A stretch of 44,829 nucleotides of DNA, from assembly GCA_964415395.1 (NCBI GenBank), contig CAYPZU010000009.1, positions 1-44,829 on the forward strand, given 5' to 3'. The notes beneath the pieces were generated by a model that was given only the letters and a program-made list of their open reading frames with translations, made no database searches and was not told the DNA's origin. Source of the DNA: CAYPZU01 sp964415395. GTDB lineage: Bacteria; Chlamydiota; Chlamydiia; Chlamydiales; SM23-39. The position numbers and the translations under genes are program-made. Shown one piece after another: positions 36,813 through 44,829 of this stretch (the first letter of the stretch is position 1; every line of letters begins with the position of its first letter).

Positions 36813-39746
36813 CTAATGAGAATTAATCAATTTATTTATTTCTGTTGTGTCGCTAGTTAGGGTGGAGCTGTAAATTTCCAGCTCATTCGATTTCAGTCCC
36901 AGGTGGGATAGCGCAGAAATGACCCCGTAATGGATTGCGAGGCGATCGCCCTCCAAATCGATCGAAGGAGCTTTCAGGCCCGATTGCTCCAGAAGAGAGA
37001 ATGGTGAATCGATTCGAACGGATTTAAATGACTGTAGATCAGAGCTTTTAATGGATATTTTTTCAACGCCTGAAAGGGAGATGTGATTGACTCCCTGAAT
37101 CTTCGACCGATCGAGGGAAATCCGGCTGGCGGATAAGGACGCTTTATTCCCTGGGGTCGTGATTTCCGATTCGAGAAGATGGGCCGATCTGCCGCACCGG
37201 AGAGACATTTCTCCAAGGGACATTTTGATTTTTGCTCCCTCCATTTTCAAACTGCCTAGATCGGCATCCAGGTTCCGGAACGAACTTAAAAAAGCGCCCT
37301 CGAGCAAGTTGAGATCTTCTTGGATCGCAAAGCGGATCCCCCCTTCCCGGGTGCCAACGAACGACTGCGATAAAGCAAGGGAATGAGACTCTATTGCAAT
37401 ACCCTTCTTTCCTTCGATAAGTGAATTCTGGATGGATCCTTCGATTAAAAATGCAAGAGAGAGGAGTCCGCTGTGTACAATGAGAGAGCTGTTTTGGGCG
37501 GTGAATGAGCCTGCCGCAATCTGAAACGCTTCCTGGGCGCTCCATTGAGCGTCGTTCAAGCTGATCTTCCCGTTGGCGTGAACCGCTGCGCTTAGAGACG
37601 TGATTTCAGACTTTGATTGGAGATCGAGTTTGCCGCAGTTGATGAATAGCGCGCCTCCAGCGCGGATTTTTGATTCTTTCTCCAGGACGATCTTTTCGAT
37701 CGATTCGAAACGGGATGTTTTCGAAGATTCGATTTGAGCAGAGCTCAGAGTCAGCAGAGGCGCCGAGCAGATGAAGTCGGTCCCGGCAAAAGCGCGGGAT
37801 TGGCTGAGGCTCGCCGTCTCCGCCGAGAGGGAGAGGTTTGCCCCTTTAAGGGAAGTTTCTTCCATCGACAGGTTTTTTCCCTGAAGGCGGAGCCAGTTTC
37901 CATTCGATTCGAGCGCTCCCTTCCGGATTGCCAAATTCTTCTCAGAGCGGATGGCTGCATTCCCGATCGAAGACTTGATCCGGCAGTTCTCAAGCGCAAT
38001 GTCTTCACCAAAGAAGAGTGAAAGATCCGTGAGGGCTAAGAAGGTCGCTCCGCCGCTTAAAGTTCCCCGCGAGGCGAGCTGAAGAGAGCCGCCGCGCGAT
38101 TGAAAAAGAGGCGAGCCTTCTCCTAATGCGAGGTTCCCTGCGATCTCGATCAGGCAGTTCTTCTCAGAATGAACAATCCCCTGCGAGAGTTTTGCCGATC
38201 CGCCGATCTGCAGCGATAAAGTCTGCTGGGAGCCGATTTCCAAAGAGGCAGCTGAGAGGAGATTCCCGCCCAAAGCGATCGAGAGGGAGGCGTCGCCTTG
38301 AGCGATCACCCGGACGGCGCCTTCAGGCGCTTCCCAGTTTCTGGACAGATTGAGATCTACAGTTTTCCCGCCGCCCCGGATTTCGGCCGGCAGCTCGCCT
38401 CCTTTCATCAGAAGGTCTTTCGCTTGAAGCAGCAGGCTGCCGCGCTGCGAGAGGACGGCTGATGGTGTTTTTCCCGCTTCGATCAGGAGCGTGCCTTCGG
38501 TATGGAGGGAGATCGGGCCATTTCCTTTCTGCTCGATGAGGCTTAGGATCTGTATCTGCTCCGCTGACCGGATTGATAGGGCGGCATCGCCCTGCCAAAC
38601 GATAGGCTCCTCGAAAATAACTGTTTTTGCGGCGATCGAAACCGAGTTGCCCGATTGGAGCAGCGCGCTGATTTTTTTTGCGGGGATTTTATTTGGCGCT
38701 TCGGCGCCGCCAAAAACGAGGCTGCCGGTTTCGATATGCAGCGAGCCGTTTGGAGAGCCGGCTGAGAGCGTTCCCTTGAGATCGAGCGAATCTGCGCGGA
38801 TTTCAATTTTCCCTCCCGGATCGACAGGGCGGGCGCCCCGCGCGAAAAGCGAGCCGGAAAGGGAAGCTGTTTCCGCCAGGATGGAGAGTGTTCCTCCTCC
38901 GCCTTCTCCTTTTGCATCGGCTGAAAGAACGCCCTCAGGAAATAGTGTGAGAGAGCGGATGTTCAGTCCGATGGATCGGGAAGCTGCGAGCTTTCCTTTT
39001 TGCTCAAAAGAGCCTCCTTCGGCTTTGATTTGAGCGACTTCTCCTTCCACGATCCCGTCGAGGTTGATCGCAAGGGCGTAAAGGCTCCCGTCGGCTTCGA
39101 AGGAGAGGTTTCTGGCTCCGGTTTTTCCCTGATGGCGGATGCCCCATTCGGCAGCGAGTTTTTCCTTCGAGGGGCGGATGGCGATTTGGGGATTGTCAGG
39201 AGTTTGGATCACGATTTCTTTTCCCGCCGCAAGCGCGGCCTTTGCGCATTCGATCCATCCGCTTTGTTCAATTTGGAGGGCGGCGAGGAGAACGGCTCCT
39301 TTGGCGCGGATCTCTCCTTCGATGACGATCGCGCTTGGAGACTCTCCTTCCAAGAGCAGTTCGCGGCCCGTTGCAAAAGCGTCTTCGTCGATCGGATAGG
39401 TGGACGCGAGAAATGCGCCTGCGTCGATTTTTCCCGATTTTCCTACGATCAATCCGTTGGGATTGACGATCCAGATTTGGCCGTTCGCCTCGAGAAGGCC
39501 GTCGATGCGGCTGACGTGTCCTCCCTGGACGCGGTTGAGGGCGCAGGAGAGGGGAGAAGGCTGGATGAAGCGGGCGGTTTCGCCTGCATCGATAGAGAAA
39601 GACTCCCAGTCGATGATCGCCCGGTCGGAGGCGTTGATTTCGAGAAGCGATCCATTTGAAGCGAAGACGGCTTCGCCGCTAACAGGAGAGCCTCCAGTCG
39701 GAAGAGCGTGTAAGAAGAAGGGGAGAAGGAGAAGGAGTTTTTTCAT
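36813..39746 (-). CDS. TpsA-like exoprotein (FHA-type N-terminal domain), second copy
   Basis: The 977-residue protein starts with a signal peptide ('MKKLLLLLPFFLHALPTGG') and then a filamentous-haemagglutinin-type TPS domain: 'FASNGSLLEINASDRAIIDWESFSIDAGETARFIQPSPLSCALNRV' with Asn71-Arg-Val, and 'NGQIWIVNPNGLIVGKSGKID' with the NPNG turn at 95-98. The rest is a long beta-helix of degenerate 'G.L.I...' strands. TpsA proteins cross the outer membrane through a TpsB (Omp85) partner, none of which lies in this window. The ATG overlaps the stop of the first copy (ATGA). There is no C-terminal barrel. Role could be adhesion or a surface coat. Confidence 0.85.
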   Translation of the reverse strand: MKKLLLLLPFFLHALPTGGSPVSGEAVFASNGSLLEINASDRAIIDWESFSIDAGETARFIQPSPLSCALNRVQGGHVSRIDGLLEANGQIWIVNPNGLIVGKSGKIDAGAFLASTYPIDEDAFATGRELLLEGESPSAIVIEGEIRAKGAVLLAALQIEQSGWIECAKAALAAGKEIVIQTPDNPQIAIRPSKEKLAAEWGIRHQGKTGARNLSFEADGSLYALAINLDGIVEGEVAQIKAEGGSFEQKGKLAASRSIGLNIRSLTLFPEGVLSADAKGEGGGGTLSILAETASLSGSLFARGARPVDPGGKIEIRADSLDLKGTLSAGSPNGSLHIETGSLVFGGAEAPNKIPAKKISALLQSGNSVSIAAKTVIFEEPIVWQGDAALSIRSAEQIQILSLIEQKGNGPISLHTEGTLLIEAGKTPSAVLSQRGSLLLQAKDLLMKGGELPAEIRGGGKTVDLNLSRNWEAPEGAVRVIAQGDASLSIALGGNLLSAASLEIGSQQTLSLQIGGSAKLSQGIVHSEKNCLIEIAGNLALGEGSPLFQSRGGSLQLASRGTLSGGATFLALTDLSLFFGEDIALENCRIKSSIGNAAIRSEKNLAIRKGALESNGNWLRLQGKNLSMEETSLKGANLSLSAETASLSQSRAFAGTDFICSAPLLTLSSAQIESSKTSRFESIEKIVLEKESKIRAGGALFINCGKLDLQSKSEITSLSAAVHANGKISLNDAQWSAQEAFQIAAGSFTAQNSSLIVHSGLLSLAFLIEGSIQNSLIEGKKGIAIESHSLALSQSFVGTREGGIRFAIQEDLNLLEGAFLSSFRNLDADLGSLKMEGAKIKMSLGEMSLRCGRSAHLLESEITTPGNKASLSASRISLDRSKIQGVNHISLSGVEKISIKSSDLQSFKSVRIDSPFSLLEQSGLKAPSIDLEGDRLAIHYGVISALSHLGLKSNELEIYSSTLTSDTTEINKLINSH

Positions 39747-42700
39747 GGGGCGCTCAATGTCGATTCAGGATCGGAAATGACCGAGCCGGTGAGTGTAAGA
39801 GTTGGGGCCAGCACATTGAACTTCTGGCTTGCCTGAATGGAGGAGAGGTTCATCTGAAGCGCTAGAGCATTGAGAGCGATCTGCGCGCCGCGGAGAGCCG
39901 AGGCGTCGAGGCTGCAGAGGCCGGGGGTTGAAAGCCCGAGCGATCCGAATCCTTCAATCGCCGATCCATTCAGAAGAGTGACCGGACCAGCGAGGCCTAG
40001 TTGAACGTAGCTGCCCTGGATCGAAGAGAAATCGAGATCGAGCTGGGGAGCTGTCAGAGTGATTTCCGCTCCGGCGAGGAGCGACTGGTTTGTCAAAGAG
40101 AGGATTCCCGCCGCTGCAACGGAAATGGCCCCGCTCAACGATTGGACGGCCGATTGGTCGGCCAGCCAGGCGCCTGAAGAAAAGGAAAGGTTGGAAGGGC
40201 ATGAGATTTGCGATCCGTTGAGCAGATTCGCAGCTCCTGTGAATGCAATCGAGAGAGTCGATTCCATCGAGCGGACTGCGCTGTTATCCATGGCGAGAGC
40301 CGTTCCGCTCAAGGACGCCGAGCGGCGCGCCTCGATTGAGGAGAGGTTCAAAAGCGAACAGGCGCCGGAGCAGAAAAGGCCGAGATCCATCCCGGTGATC
40401 GCTCCGGAAACAAGAGAAGCGCTTCCCGCGGCGATCGCCGCCATCGTTTCGGCGCGCAGAGAGCCGTTGTTTTGGATCTGCAGCGCGCCGCTTAACGCTG
40501 CGCTCAAGGCGCGGATAGAGAGAGAGCTTTGGCTGATCGTCAAACTCGCAGAGGAGAGGGCCAAATCAATTGGGCCGTTCATCGATGAAGAATTGAGGAA
40601 TGAAACTGCGCCAGATGCGCTGACGGCCCAGGCTCCGTGTCCCTGCGCGGCTGATTGGTTGAAGGAAAGCGAAGTTCCCATAAAATTCACCGAGGAGAAG
40701 GCAGCCAGGGCGGAGTTATTCAGGAACGAAAAATTTCCGCCTGTGAGAGAGAGCGATCCGTTCGATGCAAAGAGCTGCGACTGATTCAGGATTCCGTTCG
40801 CTGCAATGACAGCGAAGGAAAAGGGGGCGGAGAGTTCGCACTGGGCGGCGGCGCTCAAGTCGCCTGAAACTGCGATTTGAGCCGAGCCGCTGCGGGAGAC
40901 GATTTGGGAAAAATTCAGGATGGCGTCGCGGCTGCCGTTGATCGCGATATCGCCGTTTGCTTCGATCAAGGCAGGGCCGCCGGAGAGGTCTCCTGTCATC
41001 GCGAGGTCGGCCATTCCCGCTGTTCCGACGCTTGCGAGGATTCCGCCGTTCCGCGAGGCGATCCGAGCTTCGCCGCCGGTTCCTGATATTAAAGCTGCGC
41101 TTCCCCCGACGTCCAGAGTGAGCTGCTGGCCCGCGGAGATGGCGGCGCGCGCGCCGGAGGCCATCCCTCCGGTGATTTGGAGATTTCCGCCTATAGTAAT
41201 ATCCATCGGACCTCCAGGCTGCAGATGGCCGATTTCGGCCAAGCAATCGATCCCATCCCCGCCGTAAATCTCCACGTTTCCGAGAATTTGCGCAGTGACC
41301 GACTGTCCTCCGAGCCTTGCGCGGCAAGACGGAATTTCCCCTGCGCCTGCCGATAGAAGGAGGTTTCCGGACAGGGAGAGGTTGAGGTTGCTGTCGAGAG
41401 AGCCGGCTTCGGCCGGATTTCCGACGCTCTGGATTTCGAGATTCCCGGCAAGGATTTCGAGAATTCCGAGGCTTGCCACCGCGACTGGAGCTGCCGGACT
41501 CGACTGGATCAAAACATCCTGTCCGGCAGAGAGGGCGACATCCCCGCGGCTTAAATTCGAAATATTGGCCAGGATCACGATATTTTCATCTGCGACGAGT
41601 TTCAAATTCGTTTCCGCTCCGCCCCATTCGAGAGGGGCTGAGACCGTGATCCTTCCGCCGTTCGGACCGCCCGCGCCGGGGGATGTCCGCACCGTTACGC
41701 TTGTGCCGTGGGTCAGCTGGGAGAGAAGATCGAGGGAGTTGAGCTGCGCCGTCGGCCCAGGGCGGTCGTAGAGAGGATGGGAGGGAGGGAAGGCGAAAGG
41801 AGGGGGCGTCGTCGGGGCTGTCCCGATTTCGATATCCGCAGGGTCGATGAGAAGCGTTCCCGCTTTCTCTCCGCTAGCTGATGCGCTGCCGCGGAAATCG
41901 AGCGCTTGGCGGCCCGACACTTCGATCTGCCCTCCGATCGCTCCGCCTCCGGCCAGAAGAGTTCCGTAGCTGAAGCACTCTTCGGCCATAATCGCGATGG
42001 CGCCCCCTTGCTCGTTTCCTTCCGCTTCAACCACAGCGTCCGGATAGAGATAAGCCGTTTCCGCAGAAAGAGAGATTTGTCCGCCTTTTTCAAGACCATT
42101 CGCCTTTAAGCGTCCCGCCGCTTCGATCGCTCCGTTTGGAGCTGTCAGCAGAATCCTTCCCCCTTCCGAAACAAGTTCTCCCGCGTCGAGCCAACCCGTT
42201 TGGTTGACGGCCAGACTATAAGCTCCGCCATCCGCTGCAAGTTCGATGGCCTGCGCGCGGATCGTTCCCTCATTCGCAATTCCCATTTCTCCCAGCCTCT
42301 TTGCAGAGACGGCGATGAAAGCGGGTTCCCCGTCAAGGCGGAGCCACACCTCGCCGCCAGCCAGAAGGCGGGCCTGCTGCGCTGCAATCGCGCCGCTGTT
42401 TTCGACAAATCTCCCGACAAGGGCGACGGCCCCTTCAGGAGCGTTCAAAAAACCCGCATTCGATACAGCTCCTCCCTCTCCTTCGAAGCGGAAATCTCCC
42501 GCTAGAAAAAGCGCATCGGAAATCGGAAGAGCGGAAGCGATGAACGACTGCGTGTCGACGATGCCCTCTTTCCCAATCACGATTCCCTGCGGATTGACCA
42601 GAAAAATCTGCCCGTTCGATTCAAGCCTCCCGTCGATCCGGCTCTGCTGGCTGGAGACTCTGTTAAGGAGAGCGGCCCTGGAATCCGGCAACTGAAAGCG

Positions 42701-42880
42701 GGTGCATTCTCCTTCCGCAATTGAGAAGTCCTGCCATTCCAAAATCGTTTGGCTGGTCGCTTCGATTTCCAAAACGCCGGGGAGGGGTTCGGAAAAGCAA
42801 GCCGATCCGGAAACGATCAACCCGCCAACTGGGTTTGCGAATAGACCGGCAGCTGGAATTGCGATGAGGAGAAATTTCAT
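39743..42880 (-). CDS. TpsA-like exoprotein (FHA-type N-terminal domain), first copy
   Basis: This 1045-residue paralogue of the next gene has a signal peptide ('MKFLLIAIPAAGLFANP') and a TPS domain with 'LEIEATSQTILEWQDFSIAEGECTRFQLPDSRAALLNRV' (Asn73-Arg-Val) and 'NGQIFLVNPQGIVIGKEGIVD', where NPQG at 96-99 replaces the usual NPNG. A proline-rich break ('APTTPPPFAFPPSHPLYDRPGP') near residue 355 separates two blocks of beta-helix strands. The second block is rich in Ser, Ala and Leu ('NNGSLRAETMAAIAAGSASL'). Export should need TpsB, not present here. GGAGG lies five bases before the ATG but inside an inverted repeat. This is the head of a three-gene surface operon. Confidence 0.85.
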   Translation of the reverse strand: MKFLLIAIPAAGLFANPVGGLIVSGSACFSEPLPGVLEIEATSQTILEWQDFSIAEGECTRFQLPDSRAALLNRVSSQQSRIDGRLESNGQIFLVNPQGIVIGKEGIVDTQSFIASALPISDALFLAGDFRFEGEGGAVSNAGFLNAPEGAVALVGRFVENSGAIAAQQARLLAGGEVWLRLDGEPAFIAVSAKRLGEMGIANEGTIRAQAIELAADGGAYSLAVNQTGWLDAGELVSEGGRILLTAPNGAIEAAGRLKANGLEKGGQISLSAETAYLYPDAVVEAEGNEQGGAIAIMAEECFSYGTLLAGGGAIGGQIEVSGRQALDFRGSASASGEKAGTLLIDPADIEIGTAPTTPPPFAFPPSHPLYDRPGPTAQLNSLDLLSQLTHGTSVTVRTSPGAGGPNGGRITVSAPLEWGGAETNLKLVADENIVILANISNLSRGDVALSAGQDVLIQSSPAAPVAVASLGILEILAGNLEIQSVGNPAEAGSLDSNLNLSLSGNLLLSAGAGEIPSCRARLGGQSVTAQILGNVEIYGGDGIDCLAEIGHLQPGGPMDITIGGNLQITGGMASGARAAISAGQQLTLDVGGSAALISGTGGEARIASRNGGILASVGTAGMADLAMTGDLSGGPALIEANGDIAINGSRDAILNFSQIVSRSGSAQIAVSGDLSAAAQCELSAPFSFAVIAANGILNQSQLFASNGSLSLTGGNFSFLNNSALAAFSSVNFMGTSLSFNQSAAQGHGAWAVSASGAVSFLNSSSMNGPIDLALSSASLTISQSSLSIRALSAALSGALQIQNNGSLRAETMAAIAAGSASLVSGAITGMDLGLFCSGACSLLNLSSIEARRSASLSGTALAMDNSAVRSMESTLSIAFTGAANLLNGSQISCPSNLSFSSGAWLADQSAVQSLSGAISVAAAGILSLTNQSLLAGAEITLTAPQLDLDFSSIQGSYVQLGLAGPVTLLNGSAIEGFGSLGLSTPGLCSLDASALRGAQIALNALALQMNLSSIQASQKFNVLAPTLTLTGSVISDPESTLSAP

Positions 42881-42884
42881 GGGT

Positions 42885-42919
42885 CCTCCGATTAGAGAAA
42901 AGACTTATAACATCGGAGG
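42885..42919 (-). promoter_or_regulatory. Inverted repeat covering the ribosome site of the first TpsA gene
   Basis: CCTCCGAT at 42885-42892 and ATCGGAGG at 42912-42919 pair perfectly over 8 bp with a 19-base loop. On the minus strand the 3' arm contains the Shine-Dalgarno GGAGG, five bases before the ATG, so the folded RNA would block translation. The loop holds TATAAG, a possible -10 box; if transcription starts there, the 5' arm is not in the message. It could then be a DNA-binding site instead. Confidence 0.45.
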
Positions 42920-42962
42920 GGATTCTTCAAAACTTTATTGTGGTGGCGGCGGAGCGGAGGCT

Positions 42963-44558
42963 CTACTCTGCTTTGGGTCTAACCAAAGGGAAGGCGGCGT
43001 TGATGAAGCCGATCAGGTCGCGGGGACGGACCGGTTTGGAAAGGATGGTGATTTCTTCACCCAAGCTATACGTTCGGAGCTCTTCTCGCACTTCTTCGGG
43101 CGGATCTCCCGAAATGAGCGAGATGCGGGTCGGGGCCAAAGCGCCAGCCGCCAGCCGCTTGATATGCGAGGCTGCTTCAGAGCCTTTCATCCTGGGCATG
43201 TGGAGATCGAGAAGAACGACGTCGTGGGGCCGCCGCCTTTTGAGAGACTCCTCATATTTTTGGACCGCGGTGTCGCCATCGTCGGCCAGTTCGACTTCGG
43301 TTTCGTTGCCGTTGTTTCCGATCATCCGCTTTGTCGTGTTGCGGAGAACAGGGTGGTCGTCGGCAGCGAGGATGGAGAGGCCGGGCCTTGCGATTTTGGG
43401 GTTTTCCTGCGGGTTCGGCGTTACCTGGAGCGGCGCGTCTCTCGGCGGTTCGCGGAGAGGAATCGAAAACCAGAACCGGGAGCCGTGGCCTTCTCTGCTA
43501 TCGACTCCGATGCAGCCGTCCCTTCCTTCGTTCATCGCCTGAACCACCGTTTTGCAAAACGAGAGGCCGACGCCGGAAGAGGGAGTTTTCTTTGCAGGGC
43601 GGCAGCAGGAAAGAAAGGCGCAGCAGCCTGGGGATTCTTCTACCTGCGAAAAGGGTTTGAAGAGTTTTTTCTGATCCTTCTCCGAGATTCCTTTGCCCTG
43701 GTCGATGACCGAAAATACAGGCGATCGCGAGTTGGGAGGAATATCGAAGTCGACGATGACTCTTGAGCCTTTGGGAGCGTATTTAATCGCGTTGCTGATG
43801 AAATTTTTCAGAACGAGCCCGATCCTTCTCTTGTCTCCGATGAGCAGAGCCGGGATGCGGTGAGAGAGGCGGAATTCGACTGAGACGCCGAATTTTTTGG
43901 CGTAGGGGCCGATCTGGAGGTCGATGATCTGAAACAGATCCTGCGTGCTGAATGGTTCAGGTCTTAAAACGATTTCAGCTTCCTGATCAGGCCGGTTGGG
44001 AATTTGATCCGCGAGCCAATCGAGTTCTTTGTAGATTTTATGGAGATCTATGAAATAGGCTTCGTTGCGCTCTTTAAAAGTGAGAAGGCCGAGCAACCCT
44101 TGAAGCGGAGTTCTGAGTTCGTGGACAAGGGTGTAATAAGGCGTAGATGTGGAAGAGGCGGGGGAAGCGCTTTCGGGCGAGGCGGCTTTGCAAAAGTCGA
44201 GATAGGCTGTAACTTCCCTGTCCATCGCGTCGGCGTCGGCTGCCAGCCTGAGGAGGAGTTCTTCTCTGCGAGGGCAAGCAGGATTTTTCAGCTGAATCGA
44301 TAAAAGCAGACCTTCTTCGATCAGTCCTTTCAGAGTGGATTTTACGGAATTGGAAGCGGCGACAGGCGAGAGGGCGAGCCTGGCGGTCCGGCCCACCTCT
44401 TCCGAAACTTCTTTTACGTCGCTGGCGTCCCTTCGCAAGTTGATCTCAATAGGGCGGGAAGGGACAGGGGGACGGTCTGAATCATCCGGAATTCCAGGTA
44501 GAGGGGGATAAAGCTGATGTAATTCAGGGTCGAATCTATTTAATGATGAGGCGGACAT
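42963..44558 (-). CDS. Soluble hybrid histidine kinase/response regulator
   Basis: This 531-residue protein has no membrane helix. A Pro-rich N-terminus and helical region (1-140) precede the H-box 'LVHELRTPLQGLLGLL' with His146, the N-box 'NFISNAIKYAPKGS' (Asn256), the G1 motif 'VIDQGKGISE', the F-box 'FKPFSQVE' and the G2 motif 'GVGLSFCKTVV' (from Gly329). The ATP lid holds an unusual insert 'GCCAFLSCCRPAKK' with Cys312, 313, 318 and 319. A receiver domain (about 393-525) has the acidic pair Asp400-Asp401, phosphoacceptor Asp451 in 'VVLLDLHMPRMKG', Ser483 and Lys508. There is no DNA-binding domain, so it should signal through another regulator. It lies 82 bases upstream of the surface operon on the same strand and might control it. 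Confidence 0.9.
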   Translation of the reverse strand: MSASSLNRFDPELHQLYPPLPGIPDDSDRPPVPSRPIEINLRRDASDVKEVSEEVGRTARLALSPVAASNSVKSTLKGLIEEGLLLSIQLKNPACPRREELLLRLAADADAMDREVTAYLDFCKAASPESASPASSTSTPYYTLVHELRTPLQGLLGLLTFKERNEAYFIDLHKIYKELDWLADQIPNRPDQEAEIVLRPEPFSTQDLFQIIDLQIGPYAKKFGVSVEFRLSHRIPALLIGDKRRIGLVLKNFISNAIKYAPKGSRVIVDFDIPPNSRSPVFSVIDQGKGISEKDQKKLFKPFSQVEESPGCCAFLSCCRPAKKTPSSGVGLSFCKTVVQAMNEGRDGCIGVDSREGHGSRFWFSIPLREPPRDAPLQVTPNPQENPKIARPGLSILAADDHPVLRNTTKRMIGNNGNETEVELADDGDTAVQKYEESLKRRRPHDVVLLDLHMPRMKGSEAASHIKRLAAGALAPTRISLISGDPPEEVREELRTYSLGEEITILSKPVRPRDLIGFINAAFPLVRPKAE

Positions 44559-44698
44559 AGTTTTATTTAGTTAATTCTAAATATTATACTACAATATTAC
44601 ATTTATTTCACTAGGTATGATGAAAGCAGGGTAGGAAGAATGGTCGGATAAGAATTAAAATTAAATTTATTTCTTTCCATTCAGCCCACCCTGCGGGG
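44559..44698 (-). promoter_or_regulatory. AT-rich promoter region of the hybrid kinase gene
   Basis: On the minus strand GTGAAA (44611-44606), a 17-base spacer and TATAAT (44588-44583) make a good promoter, with a start near 44576 and an 18-base leader that has no Shine-Dalgarno sequence. The rest of the stretch is AT-rich and shows no gene. Confidence 0.55.
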
Positions 44699-44827
44699 TT
44701 AGGGGAGAAGCGCGGGGCAATCGCGGGCGCCGTCCCATTCAAGAGAGGGAGACCCGTGGAGCCACCGCTTTACGTCGGCGATGAGGCTTTCGAGCTCCCG
44801 GCCGAGAGAGGCCCTAAGCCTGTTCTC
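44699..44827 (-). CDS. 3' end of an unidentified gene, cut by the window edge
   Basis: The minus-strand frame entering at the window's end reads 'ENRLRASLGRELESLIADVK' and continues 'RWLHGSPSLEWDGARDCPALLP' to a TAA at 44701-44699. The 42 residues begin with a helix-like, charged segment and have local coding composition, in contrast to the AT-rich spacer that follows. The start and most of the gene lie outside. No family is recognisable. Confidence 0.45.
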   Translation of the reverse strand, partial: ENRLRASLGRELESLIADVKRWLHGSPSLEWDGARDCPALLP

Positions 44828-44829
44828 AG

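Overview
The window looks like a chromosomal segment of an environmental (non-Chlamydiaceae) member of the phylum Chlamydiae with an unusually high GC content (my visual estimate is mid-50s percent; I did not compute it). The main reason is gene order. A mgtE / DUF721 / gyrB / gyrA / tmk / holB block and a dxs / xseB / xseA block with a nearby divergent tpiA match, from memory, the order CT194-CT191-CT190-CT189-CT188-CT187 and CT331-CT330-CT329-CT328 of Chlamydia trachomatis. The GyrA active-site region also carries the YHPHGE-TVIYPT variant that I associate with chlamydiae. No rRNA, tRNA or CRISPR array was recognised.

Layout. (1) 1-610: debris, with the 5' end of an IS5-type transposase joined to the 3' half of a GxxExxY gene. 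(2) 628-8733, minus strand: a tightly overlapping operon for a tripartite RND efflux pump (membrane fusion protein, RND pump, outer-membrane lipoprotein) ending in a GH63-like glycosidase. typA lies directly upstream on the same strand, and a perfect 10-bp hairpin separates them. (3) 10.7-19.1 kb, plus strand: mgtE, a RING-H2-like membrane protein, a DciA-like DUF721 protein, gyrB, gyrA and tmk. (4) 19.2-22.2 kb: tmk and holB are split by a PAF-acetylhydrolase-like hydrolase and a convergent Inc-like membrane protein. holB has an in-frame stop at the expected codon 3. (5) 22.25-27.3 kb, minus strand: nadK, dxs, xseB, xseA and an exported TPR protein, given here left to right (transcription runs the other way). 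(6) 27.4-31.8 kb: a PEBP-type lipoprotein flanked by a duplicated leader, a methyltransferase with a signal-peptide-like N-terminus, tpiA-secG-def, a small hypothetical gene, and a possible papain-fold (YopT-like) cysteine protease. (7) 31.7-34.4 kb, minus strand: a glucose-dehydrogenase-like enzyme and a GMC oxidoreductase. (8) 34.4-44.6 kb, minus strand: a surface-protein island with two TpsA-type exoproteins, an inverse autotransporter with a beta-helix passenger, and a cytoplasmic hybrid histidine kinase upstream. A three-copy repeat follows the island. The window ends in the 3' end of one more gene.

How the genes work together. The conserved core covers DNA topology and replication (gyrAB, tmk, holB, the DciA-like protein, xseAB), isoprenoid, NADP and triose metabolism (dxs, nadK, tpiA), secretion and N-terminal processing (secG, def), translation stress (typA) and Mg2+ uptake (mgtE). 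The accessory genes sit between conserved blocks and look host-directed or envelope-directed: the RING-like protein, the Inc-like protein, the protease-like protein, the lipase-like protein, the TpsA/inverse-autotransporter island and the efflux pump. Many neighbours overlap by exactly four bases (ATGA, GTGA or TTGA), so translational coupling is probably widespread.

All functional calls come from reading motifs by eye. No database search was run.
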